From: Gossypium raimondii
Taxonomy: Eukaryota; Streptophyta; Magnoliopsida; Malvales; Malvaceae
Direction of reading: 5' to 3'
Length of the DNA stretch: 64,000 nucleotides
Assembly (NCBI RefSeq): GCF_025698545.1
Contig: NC_068570.1
Location: 1,488,001 to 1,552,000 of the forward strand
A program made the translations under genes and the position numbers. The notes below the pieces were generated by a model. It was given only the letters and a program-made list of their open reading frames with translations, did not search any database and was not told the DNA's origin. This document shows, one piece after another, positions 22,452 through 33,900 of the stretch (positions are counted from its first letter, which is position 1; each line of letters starts with the position of its first letter).

Positions 22452-24294
22452 AATAATTTAATTGCTTCCATTTGAGTCATGATAAAAACTCATAATTTTA
22501 ATAGAGACTAAAATTGACCAAATTTAAACATTTAGATTAAATTCAGAACTTACACAAAAAAAACAAAGACAAAATTATTGGGTTTCAATGGGCTTTGAAT
22601 AACATTTCAAACCCATTAATGACACCAAGTATTGAGTTGGGATGAAGCCCATAAACTTGCTACCAAACAATCTATTTTATAAAAGTCTAACTCTGATCAG
22701 GTTGACAATCAAAATATATCGAGACGTCGTGATAATTGTCTTAAAGCAAATACCTCGTTGACAAAAATGGTTGAAATGCATCAATGTGTGTCAACGGTTT
22801 TGGTTGCCATACCATAACTAGTAATTAGAGTTCACAATTGTATTTCTTCAACATTAAGGAAGAGTTTGAAGAAATGGCATTGTTTGCAAAAAAGTACATA
22901 ATCCAACTTTTAAGTCCTCTTAAATTATGCAAACCGACATATAACACCCCATCCCCTCCCCAAACCACACATTTCATCCATCTTTTAATATCTTATTCGA
23001 TACTTCAGTTCCACACTTTTTTATATAATATTTGAAAAGATACATATATTTGACAAAAAAACTATACATTATGGTATTTAAAAGTAACTGCGTTAGTTTA
23101 TTAGTGTTTAATTGGATTTTAGGATTGATTTGATAAAGATCTATATTTTATTAATAATATTAGTAATTAACTTTCATCAAATCAACTCTAAAGTCCAAGG
23201 AAAAAAGCATAACCATCAAACTATATTTAACAAATTCACAATTAACACTAAATCGTGAAACTTCAAACCTAATAAATTTAGCAATTATCTTTCATCAAAT
23301 CGACCACAAACCTGAATTAAACACTAAAAAATAATATTTGTTACACTTGGGTACCAAAATGTATAACTTTTATTAAATACATGTACCATGTTGAAAAAAA
23401 ACACAAATATGATATTAAAATATATATATAAAATTCAAGTCCGAAATGATATATATTTTTGCCGACTCAATAATTTTGCATTGATTATTTTAAGAATTTA
23501 GTTCCTTTAATTTTCAACTATCAACACTATTTGTTAAATTCAGGTCCACTACAAACGTTATTTTTAGTCACATGGTTACCAAATTTATTTTTTATTTCAA
23601 ATTATCACACCAACAAATTTAGCAAATAAATTAAAAGTATTAACAATTAAACCTCAATTTTAAAATAAAATAGAAGGATTAAATTATTAAAAATAAAATA
23701 TAGAAATTAAATAAAATTTATAAAAAAATACAAAACTTATAATATATTTTAACCTATTTTTGTTTTCTATACAAAGAATAAAGTAATGGTGGAATCTTGA
23801 TTTCCCAAATAATTTGAGTATGTACATTCATACACCAAACTCCAGTGTTGTAATTATCAACAACAACAAGCTGACATATATGCCGTGGGACATAAATATT
23901 ATATATTTTAAAAATTAAAAATTGTACCCTTTGCAAACAAAGCCTTAACAGTAATGTGATTAATACGATTCAAATTAGGTTACACTCGGGTGATGAATGC
24001 CCTGATCATCAGACCAACACGGGATTCGAATTTTATACTTTTTATTATATTTAAATAATCACCTACATTAGTTGAACTCAGTTTTTTTCAATTTTTTATT
24101 TTTATGGATTGTTTATTAAATTATCTTTAAAATAATAAGGGATTAGTTATGAGAATAACGATGGCCAACCTAAATGATTCATTAAATCATGATATTGATA
24201 ATTTAATTGTTTAATAAAAAGGAACAATTTGCCAATACGAAAGCATATGCAGCTGGTAGAGCCAGTCAATCAGCATATATGTAGGTAAAGTATT
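22452..24294. other. Intergenic, no gene seen
   Basis: AT-rich spacer. Short frames at 22838-23035 and 23754-23936 have no recognisable domain. I see no clear repeat ends here. Confidence 0.5.
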
Positions 24295-24515
24295 ATATAA
24301 GTTTTTATATTAAGAGTTGAATTATATTTTGCTCCCTTAATTCAAAAAACAGGTAAATGAATCTCTATACATTAAATTAAAAATTGGTGTGGTTGACGAA
24401 ATAACAAAACGGTTCCACATGACGTGCCATGTATATCTCATGATTACGTATAAAGACCAATTTACTCATTTTTTTAATATAAGAGCCTCCATAATAGTTT
24501 TACCAATGGATTATA
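24295..24515. mobile_element. Fold-back element, shortened copy
   Basis: The arms 'agagttgaattatattttgc' and 'ataagagcctccataatagt' match the outer parts of the element at 21697-22031. The inner part is rearranged or decayed. Confidence 0.5.
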
Positions 24516-24689
24516 TGTAAGTAAGTTAAAATATTTGTCTAACGGCTAAAAGGGACATCTTCATTTCATGTAGGAAGTTGACAGGCCAACCAAAATAGTT
24601 GTTGGGGGGCCTGTTTAAACTACCCTAATTAAGAAATTCATATTATAATTATTCACTTAACTAAAAAATTTTATTCAATAAATGTTAAA

Positions 24690-24930
24690 ATTACACGTAA
24701 ATTTTAGTGCAATATGATTTTGTGTAATTATATGTATGAAATTTTGATTTAATATAATTTTTTACAAATCACTGACACCGTTATATCGACATAATATATT
24801 TTAATTTTTTGTATATTGTATACATAAATAATTATATTTATCTAACACGAAAATAAAAGTTTATAAAATATGTACAATTAAAAATAATTACATTATATAT
24901 TAAATCAAAATTAGCATGTAAATTTGAAAA
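24690..24930. mobile_element. Diverged relative of the MITE at 20884-21245
   Basis: It shares 'tgtaattatatgtatgaa', the 'gacaccgttatatcgacata' region and 'acataaataattatatttat' with the intact copy, in the same order. The termini and target duplication were not found. Confidence 0.45.
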
Positions 24931-25699
24931 ATAAAATTAATTAAAAAGCACATATTGCAGCTTTTAAATAAATCCTAAATTATAAAAATAATATTTTATA
25001 AATGATTATTAAAATTATATCTGATATATGAAATTATTAGCCAATATGAATATATGATGGTAAGTTAGGAATTGTGTAGGAAATTTACATTTTCATCCTT
25101 TAATTTAACATAAACTTTATTGTGTCACAATCGTTTAATTTTATCAAATTACATCATTGAATTTTTATTAGTATCAAGAAATTCTAATAGAATGATGACA
25201 CATGAAATGCCAATGATTATATATAAAATAAATAAATCTCATATCTACATTAAAATTATTTAACGAAATTAACATAAGTGACAATTTTTATAATATTAAA
25301 AGTTTAAAAAAGAAAAAAAAATATGTTAATATGTTTGTCAGAATATTTACCGCCTCAAGTATAGTTTGAGTTCGCATTGTTGTTAAAAAAGCTCATGAAA
25401 ACTAAAGGAAACGACATATGGAGGACTCTCAAAATAGCCGACTTTCATTTAAATTTTACTCTAAAAGTTTCACGTACACATACACTTCATTAAGCTCTCT
25501 AACCACTACACCCCACTCAGAAAGAAAAAACCCTTTAATTTTCTAGTCAAATCATAATAATATAATCTATTATTGTTCCTTATTTTAAACTTAAAAATCA
25601 TCATCATAATCATACTTGCAGATACATATATATACATATATATACATATATGTCTATATAGGGTTTGCACTGAGGTAGGCAGTATTGCTTTGTTTAAAC

Positions 25700-25914
25700 A
25701 TGGTGGAACTAGGTGTACAAAAAATAATGAAGGCAGCAACACTATCAAAAGCTTTGGTTATTAGGATCAACCTTGTTTTCATTGCTTTCTTTCTAGTCAT
25801 CTATGCTTCTCTTCTATTGCAACCATCTTCTTCTCTTTATTTCCAAAATGCAGCATCTCTTGTTAGATGCTCATTTCGTGAGTGCCATCACAAGGTAAGG
25901 TGAGCTAACTCAAT

Positions 25915-25960
<46 letters not shown>

Positions 25961-28900
25961 CTTGTAGGAGCAAATCACTGCCACGCACACACCACAAGCA
26001 CGTAATCCCTACAACTTGAATCGAAACCCACGACGTGGGCTATAAGGGGCGAAGCTAGGGACAAAGGCAAGGGGAGGTATGCAATGACCTTGGCCCCCTC
26101 TTAAAATGGTAAATTTTTCATTTAACCCCTTAATTTTTTATAAAATTATATGTTAGTATAATGGTAAAATTATATTTTTCCCTCTCAATAATTTATAATT
26201 CATCTTTGGCCTCATTTGTAGCACTTTTCTGGCTTTTTCCCTGGCCAAGTCAGAAAATTGTTTTAGGAGGGCCAGAGATGAATCATAATTTGGGGGGCAA
26301 AGTGCAATTTTACCATTATACTATTATAAAATTTCATAAAATTCTAAGGGACTAAATGAAAAATCTACCAATTTGAGAGGGGCCAAGGCCACTATCTGCT
26401 CCTTTAGCTTTCGCCCCCCTGTTGTAGAGTGAACACCATGATCAATAGGTCAAAGATGTATGTATGTATCATGTTGTGTAAGAGTAATTGTTTATATTGT
26501 GTGATGCTTTTGATTTGGTATGTAGTTGGGAAAAGGGGTGAAAATGGAGAAAATTTTGGAGCCAATTAAGAAGAATTTGACCATGTTAGAGGTACCAAGT
26601 TTTGTTGATGGATTTGGTGGAGGGTTGAAGATTGGGATGGTGAACTTTGAAGGTGATCAAGATTTTAGCCAATGGAGAAAACACGGTGAGACGATCCCAG
26701 TCCATTTCGATCGAGTTCCCGAGGCTCTCAAATGGCAAGACTTGTTCCCTGAATGGATTGATGAAGAGGAAGAATCTGAGGTACCAAAGTGTCCCGAGTT
26801 CCCAATGCCAAATTTCGATAAGTACCCTAACATGGACTTGATAGTGGCTAAGCTACCATGCAAGTACCCCATTAATGGATGGTCTAGGGATGTTTTTAGG
26901 CTCCAAGTTCATCTAATAACAGCAAAAATGGCAGTCAAAAATGGGAAGAAGAAGAAGAAGAGGATCAAAGTGGTGTTCACGAGCAAATGCAGGCCAATGT
27001 TGGAGCTGTTTAGGTGCAATGATTTGGTGAAACAAGAAGGGGATTGGTGGTACTACGAACCAGATGTGGAGAAATTAGAACAAAAAATTGGATTACCTGT
27101 TGGGTCATGCAAGTTAGCTTTGCCATTATGGGGCCAAGGTATGATGATGATCCTTTGCTAGCTTTCAAATTTCCCATGGTGTGTTTAGAAAAGAGATAAT
27201 GCAACATTTAGTCCTTAAACTTGACAATTTCTTCCAACTTGGTCTCTGAATTTTTGTTTGTCTACATTAGTCCCGAAACTCGGCAACTTTTCCCAATTTT
27301 AGTCCTGTGAGAGTATCAGGTTGTCACATGAACAAAAACTAAAACAAGTTGTCAAGTTCCATGACTAATGTGTACCAAGAAAAATTCCTGCACTAAATTA
27401 GAAAAGGTTGTCAAGTTTAGAGACTAAATATTAATTTATCCATAAAAATTATAGCAATTGAGATTTTTTTATTTTTTTTCCTCTAAGTTGTTCAATGACA
27501 AAAGTTGGGCGATGAAAACGAGAGGATGAAGAAAATAATATGGGTTTTAAGTAAGGATAGGATTGAATTAATGTAAGTAGTAGTTGGGGTAATTGATGTT
27601 GATATATATACTTAGGAAGCTTCAAATACCAATTCTAAAATTGACTTTACTTGCCATTGACAAAGTGTAAGGCATGGAGTAGTTACAATATTTAATTTCA
27701 CGAGTCAATTTCATATTAACTCGATTAAAAATTATTTAAATTTTATTTTTAAAAGATAATAAATATTAATATAAAATTATTTCATATATTATTTATGGAG
27801 TTTTTAAACTCAACTAGTAGGTCAAGGATGTGACAAGCGATGATTAAAATATTATTCAAGCGATGCGTGAATAATTATTTCGGATTTTAAAAAATTTAAT
27901 TATTTTATATTCAAGTTTAGATCATTTCAGATTTAGATCGATTAGAGTTTAGATCATTCAAGTTGAGTCATAACTCATATCATTGGGTTGTTTTAAGTAC
28001 AGATAGAATAAATTAAATTTATTGACTTTTTATGATTAACTCAAATAGAGTCAAATTATATCGAAGTTAATTATTCCATATTTAATGACAATAAAATAAA
28101 TCAAATTTCAGGTAACCACGAAGAATTCGATGTGACCAAGATAAAACATACAACAACGAACCCCAAACGTGAAGCGTATGCAACCGTACTACATTCTTCG
28201 GAATCCTACGTTTGTGGTGCAATAACCCTAGCCCAAAGCCTCCTAAAATCCGGCACCAACCGCGACTTAATCCTCCTCCTCGACGACTCCATCTCCGAAC
28301 CGAAACGTCACGCTCTCGAATTGGCCGGTTGGCGTCTCCGTTTCATCAAAAGAATCCGAAACCCTCGAGCCCAAAAACACACCTACAACGAATACAACTA
28401 TAGCAAGTTCCGACTATGGCAACTAACCGATTACGAAAAAGTCATCTTCATCGATGCTGACATCACAGTGTTAAAAAACCTCGACCATCTTTTCCATTTC
28501 CCTCAATTGACGGCCACCGGTAACGACGTTTGGTTATTCAATTCCGGCATAATGATAATCGAGCCATCGAATTGTACTTTCAAAGTTTTAATGGACAAAC
28601 GTGGCGAAATCATTTCGTATAATGGTGGTGATCAAGGTTACCTTAACGAAGTGTTCGTATGGTGGCACCGGTTGCCGAGGAGAGTGAATTTTCTTAAGAA
28701 CTTTTGGTCTAACACCACGGCGGAAACAAAGATGAAGAACCAACTCTTTGCGGCGGAGCCACCCAAGCTTTATTCCATTCATTACTTGGGGTTAAAGCCA
28801 TGGCTTTGTTATAGGGATTATGACTGTAACTGGAACCGAGAGGATCACCATATCTTTGCTAGTGATGTAGCTCATAGAAGATGGTGGAAATTTCACGACG

Positions 28901-29055
28901 CCATGGATGAAAAATTGCAGAAGTTTTGTGGGTTAACGAAGAAAAGAAAAGCGCAATTGGATGCAGATAGGAAGAAAGCTAAAGAAATTGGGTTGAAAGA
29001 TAAGCATTGGAAGATCAATATTAAGGATCCTAGACGAAAATATTTGATGAAATAG
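25700..29055 (+). CDS. GUX2: Xylan alpha-glucuronosyltransferase (GUX, GT8)
   Basis: Exons 25700-25894, 26526-27138 and 28112-29055 join in frame to 583 residues. The protein is a Golgi type II membrane enzyme that adds glucuronic acid from UDP-GlcA to the xylan backbone of secondary walls. A short cytosolic N-terminus is followed by a membrane anchor at about 19-40, a stem, and a GT8 catalytic domain from about 290. That domain has the DxD motif in FIDAD (384-386), NGGDQGYLNE (439 onward) and HYLGLKPW (493 onward), all typical of GUX/PGSIP enzymes. The ATG at 25700 precedes the conserved KALVIRINLVF anchor. GUX2 is preferred over GUX1 because WEB and DEM homologues follow, as near At4g33330; this is from memory. 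Both introns hold repeats. Confidence 0.88.
25917..25957. repeat. (AT)n microsatellite in GUX intron 1
   Basis: About 20 AT dinucleotides starting some 20 bases after the exon 1 donor site. It is likely to be length-polymorphic. Confidence 0.9.
25960..26460 (-). mobile_element. SINE-like family 2 copy interrupted by a fold-back
   Basis: Bases 25960-26045 and 26421-26460 match the two parts of the copies at 33450-33555 and 36800-36935 ('cacaagcacgtaatcccta', then 'gtgaacaccatgatcaata'). The fold-back element at 26046-26420 separates them. All of this lies within intron 1 of the GUX gene. Confidence 0.5.
26046..26420. mobile_element. Fold-back element in GUX intron 1
   Basis: The left arm holds 'ggggcgaagctaggg', 'gaccttggccccctctta' and 'tataatggtaaaattat'. 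The right arm is the mirror, with 'attttaccattatactatt', 'gagaggggccaaggccact' and 'ctttcgcccccct'. A small decayed relative is at 12170-12400. The open frame at 26161-26355 lies inside and is not a gene. Confidence 0.75.
27195..27445. mobile_element. Fold-back element in GUX intron 2
   Basis: 'caacatttagtccttaaac' at the left mirrors 'gtttagagactaaatatt' at the right, with 'cccgaaactcggcaact' and 'gttgtcaagttccatgact' inside. The same family is seen at 45370-45680 in the SCP2 intron. Confidence 0.7.
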
Positions 29056-30605
29056 AAAAAAATTTTGAAGCTTTTTTTGGGTTTGATTTGCTTGTGTAGG
29101 GAACATATTACAATATCATGTTTTTGCTTGTAATTTTATGTGTCGATAACTCTTACCATATTATATGTACAAATATTATCTTGCAGCAAACGAGTTATGG
29201 TATGATCCATTATTCTTGATCCCAAGTTACAAAAATTGTAATGAAATATTGACTTCATGATAACATATTGCTCAGTGCGAATCTTTGGATTAAATTTTGG
29301 ATCTAATAAAATCTAAAACAATTTTAGGAGTTTATGAGAATATTTTAAGACAAATTTGGGTTCTAATTAAATTTTTGTGAGATTAATGAGAGTATTTAGA
29401 TTTTTAAAGAGTCTGTTTAAAATTTTCTAAAATTTTTAAGGAAAAATAAAAAATTTTGGCCACCATTACAGTCTGACTCTGATATCGCATATCTCACGAG
29501 TTTGAATTTTCAAGTTCTAATTACTTCATGTTCGAATAATTTTGAATTTAAATCGATAGGCTTTGAGTTTATTTTAAATTCAATTATGGATCAGATAGTT
29601 TAATATGATTGACTTTTTACTCTCAAAACGTACTGACCAAAAATGATCGAATCAAGGATACTATGGTATGATCCATTCTTGATTTTCTAGCTAATATAAT
29701 GAAAATTTTCATTGCAAAAATAAAGTCAAGATTTTTTCTTTTATAGGCGAAATTAAATTATAATAAAATGTAACTTTTTTAATAGTAAGATTGTAACTTT
29801 ATAATTTTAAAATTAATTTACATTTTATGAAGAACCAAAATGTAATTTAACCATGTTTTAACTTATAACCTTTCAATTCAAATTTTAAAAGGGTTAAAGT
29901 ATGCCAAGTTAAAAAGTTTTAATGATTGACACCATGGGAACATATTACTTAATTTTAACCTGAATTTAAAATTTTGATTAGACTCAGTTCATTTTCACTA
30001 TGAAAAAGTTATCAACCTAAAATCATTTAACCCAAATCCGAATTCAAAAAAAAACTCAAACCCTAATAATTTGCACCCAAAACAATCTAAACTCGAAGCA
30101 ACCAAACTCGTAATAACTTAAATCTCAAACCCGAATTACCAAAACCTGAAAAAATAATTCCAATCACTTGCTGCCAAAAACCAAATATAATGTTAATAAA
30201 TAAATTTGAATGAAGTTGTTTTCACTAGCTAACTGCTCTTCTCTCTTTGATTGCTAGTCTCAACCACCTGAAGATTATTGTCCTTGTGGAAGGTGTATCA
30301 CATGAAATTTGATTATTTAGGTGCATGCCAAAGATTTAGAGATAATGGTGATTACTCAAAAGAATATATGATATATAATACTGAATTATATGGATTTATG
30401 TAGGTACACCTAACTAAGCCTAATATATATTTTTGTGTATTTTTGGGCCCATAGAAACCGACATTAGATAATGCATAGTCGATACAAATTATGTAAATTT
30501 TTTATTAGTATCAACATGTCACGAGATTAAATTGATGTAATATACAAATTTTGAGAGTTAAAGTTGATATTATGTAAATTTTAAAACTTGTCACATCACA
30601 TTTTC
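29056..30605. other. Intergenic spacer after GUX
   Basis: The first 150-200 bases are probably the 3' UTR. 'tatggtatgatccatt' occurs at 29197 and 29662, each followed by 'ttcttgat', possibly marking a local duplication. No gene was recognised. Confidence 0.45.
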
Positions 30606-30609
30606 ATTA

Positions 30610-31190
30610 ATAATTAGTAGACCTATTCATGGGTCGAGCTATCTGTTCAGGTCCGTCCAAAATTTGGAAGGATTTGGGTAAAAATATTAAGTCCGAAAAA
30701 TGGGCTTGAGAAAAAAAGTAAGCCTATTTAAAATATGGGCTGGACTAAGACTTGAACATTCAAGGCTCAGGCTTAGCCCAGTCCGGCTCATTTTTAATTT
30801 TATAATACTTTATATTATATTATTTTTTATATATTATATAATTTAGAACACATTAAAATAATAAACTTATATAAAATATATAATACTACTCTAATGTAAA
30901 CATTAAAATAATATTAAAATGATTATATAAAAAAAGCTTCAATAAATAAAATATATATAAATTATTAAATATTAATATAATATAATATAATATAAATATT
31001 TCTAAAAAATTAAAAATAATATGGGCAGGCTTAAAATGGACTTAGGTTAGTCTTTTACAAATATGGGCAGGTTTGAGTAAAATTTCAAGCTCATGTTTCG
31101 GGTCGAGCTAAGCTTGGGCAAACATAAAATATATTAATATCATACTTCGGTCCGACCCGACCCAGCCCATGAACATCTCAAACGGTTGGT
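30610..31190. mobile_element. AT-rich dispersed element, inverted copy
   Basis: It begins 'gacctattcatgggtcgagc' and ends 'cgacccagcccatgaacatc', with an AT-only core. The two ends are roughly inverse to each other, and the whole is an inverted relative of 3433-3960 and 20575-21500. Non-coding. Confidence 0.6.
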
Positions 31191-31710
31191 GACAAAAAAA
31201 AAATTTTGAATAGTTGGATAATTATTTGGGTGACTACAGTTTTTAATTTTAACTCTATAATTTACCTAAAAATACAGGTTTAAAAAAGAAAAAAAAAGTA
31301 AATATTATTTAAAAAAGAAAGCTGAGCTGAGCTAAGCCGTAAAAGGCATTTAGCCTTAGCCGAGAGAGACAGCGGTCAAAAAAGAGAGAAACGAGGTAGG
31401 CGCGTGTGTTGTGTTATTCTCTCCGTTTTTCTCTACTGCTTCCTTTTTCTAATTTTAGCGCTAAATTTTCCCCACCCTTAAATTTATTTTTATATATTTA
31501 TTTTATATTATTAATAATAATTTATTTTTCATTTATTTTCTCCCTTTAATTTTGTGACCTAAAATTTTTTCAGAGATCATTAACATTTGCTTCCTTTCCA
31601 ATTTTCCTCTCCTTGTTTATTGTTGAATCTCGGTATGTTCTTTTTCTTTTTCTCTTTTCGTTTATCTATCTTTTTTTTCAAGAAAAAAAAGGAATTTATT
31701 AATTAGATTT

Positions 31711-32760
31711 GCATTAATCTCTGTTTAATCTATGCATTGATCGTGAATTAAGTGGAAAATCGAGTGTTTTTTTTTTGTTCTTTTATTCCGTGGAAATGAT
31801 TCAGATGAAAGCGAAAGGTCTGAGAATATATTTTTTTTAAATTGATGGCGGTTGAGTTGGATGAGTCGATTATAATGTTAATTCGTCTAATTCTTCATTC
31901 GGTCCCTCTACTTTTTAGACTCTTGACATTTAGTCTATTTTTTGCATTAATCTCTGTTTAATATATGCATTAATTATGAATTAAGTGGAAAACAGTGTGT
32001 ATGTTTTTTTTTGGCCGTGGAAATTATTCAGATTGCGAAAGGTTTTTCTTTAAAAGGGTTAATATATAATTTGGCCCTTAAACTTGTCCATTTGTATCTA
32101 GTTAGTCCTTGAACTTGTATTTCATCCACTAGGTTGGTATCACCACACTAACATCGTTAGTTATGCTAATATGGCACTATTAGCCAATCCGGTGATGCCA
32201 CATAATAGCCTCTCAGTGTGCCACGTGACAAACATAAATTATAAATAATAAATAATAAATTATGTTTACCACGTGACATACTAAGAGGCTGTCACATGGC
32301 ACTATCAGGTTTATTAAAAATGTCATGTCAGAACAAACTAACGGTATTAGTGTAAAGAGACCAACTTGGTTGACGAATACAAGTTCAGGCACCAACTAGG
32401 TGCAAATGGAGAAGTTCAGGGACCAAATTATATATTATTCCTTTAAAAAATTGATGGCGGTTGAGTTGGATGAATATATTATAATGTTAATTCGTCTAAT
32501 TCTTCTCTCATTACCTGTATTTTTAGATTTTTGACATTTAGTCTCTATTTGCATTAATCTATGCATTGATTGTGAATTAAGTGTCAAATTGTGTGGTTTT
32601 TTTTGTGCCGCGGAAATGGAAGCGAAAGCTCTGAGAATTTTTTTTAAAAAATGGCGGTTGAGTTGGATGAGTACATTATATTTTATAACCTTAATTGGTC
32701 TAATTCTTCCCTCAGTCCCTGTACCTTTTAGACTTTTGACCTTTAGTTTCTATACTCTCT
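31711..32760 (+). repeat. Three-unit tandem repeat in the WEB leader intron
   Basis: Units start with 'gcattaatct' at 31711, 31944 and 32551 and are about 210-235 bases each. Each contains 'tatgcattgat.gtgaatta', 'ccgtggaaat' and 'gatggcggttgagttggatg' in the same order. The second unit is split by the fold-back element at 32056-32440. Removing that element and one 8-base duplication restores a unit of about 214 bases. Confidence 0.85.
32056..32440. mobile_element. Fold-back element with ctttaaaa target duplication
   Basis: It is 385 bases long. The left end 'gggttaatatataatttggc' mirrors the right end 'ccaaattatatattattc'. Inner arms contain 'tgccacgtgacaaacataa' and 'ttatgtttaccacgtgaca'. 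The 8-mer ctttaaaa flanks it at 32048-32055 and 32441-32448. Non-coding. Confidence 0.85.
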
Positions 32761-33449
32761 CTACTTGTTTGAATTTTAAATCAGATCTTTGAATATTAGA
32801 ATGCCATGAAGGTCTATTAACAATGTTATCAGACTTTAGTTTCTAAAAATTTTAAATCAGACAAGTAAAAAGACTAAATTACTGGAATTTAATGAAGAGA
32901 AAAGGGATTAAATTTCAAAATTACAAAGAGTACAGGGACTAGTGACACAATTAAACCACATCGATTTAAGTAATTAAGGTTGCTTTCTTGATTTAGTTTC
33001 CATTTTTGCTCTGCTAAAACAATTGAGTATCAAATTAACTATGGCTTCTTATTTAAGAGATTAGCTTCCTTGATCTGCTGTGTGAACTTTCACTTGCTTT
33101 ATTTCTTATTCAATTCTCTGTTTCTTGTTCAGCAATTATCAGGATTAGCAAATCTCTAGATTATATAATTTTTCTCATTATCTCAAAAATCTTGTTATGA
33201 TTAATGTTTCGTTGGAGAAAATAATAATAAACAAACTTTTTATTTGAGAATACTAGCAAAAATCTTTAATGGGATTATTCTTTTGACATTTTAAGAGATT
33301 TGGGTTAAATTTTGGAGTCTATGTTTCTATTTTTATTGAAAATTTTGAAAGAAAGTTAGCCTGAAAGGGAGTAAACTTAATGTTATTTGAAATTTTTGGT
33401 TCATTGCTTAGTATGAAGTGTTTGCTGACTGAATCTTTAGTTCAACATT

Positions 33450-33555
33450 TTTTTTTTGGGTACAACTCACACAGTCCAATTCGTGCAATTCGATCCCACA
33501 ATGTGAGTATAGGATGAACACCCTTGGTCAATGGGCTAAACGCTAGGTTCTTAAT
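33450..33555 (-). mobile_element. SINE-like fragment (family 2) in the WEB leader intron
   Basis: The minus strand has 'gtttagcccattgaccaag', 'gtgttcatcctatactcaca' and a B-box-like 'gtgggatcgaattgc'. It matches 36800-36935 and the split copy at 25960-26460. Confidence 0.5.
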
Positions 33556-33900
33556 TAAACATTTATAGCTGATAGGAGATGGAATTAGGAAAATGTGTTT
33601 GAGATTGTTGTAGCATTCCATATTGTGTGATTTATAATGCTTGGCTTTACTTGAATACTTAGCACCTCACACATAGTTGCTGGTTTGCATACAGAGGATT
33701 TCTGAGGAACAAGATGGGATTAAGCTGTGATGTTTTCGTGTTCTTTTTTCTCTGTGTCGCTTACACGGTTTCTGTTTTCTTGGTTTCAGACAACTCATTC
33801 GGAATCATCTTCGTCCTCTCTAAATACTGACCAGTTGTTGAAGCTCCAACAGTTTCAATTCAGTAATGGAACAAAATAACCTGACTATCATTTGTTAGTA

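Larger units (their letters stand above)
31340..33891 (+). other. 5' UTR and leader intron of the WEB gene
   Basis: A pyrimidine-rich leader (about 31370-31631) ends at a GT after 'ttgttgaatctcg'. A plausible acceptor lies at 33788-33789 ('cttggtttcag'), followed by a second leader exon to the ATG at 33901. The roughly 2.1 kb intron contains a three-unit tandem repeat, a fold-back element and a family 2 SINE-like copy. The transcription start and splice sites are inferred from sequence only. Confidence 0.5.

Noticed and set aside
32213-32395. 60-residue frame in the WEB leader intron
   Set aside because: It is inside the fold-back element and AT-driven.
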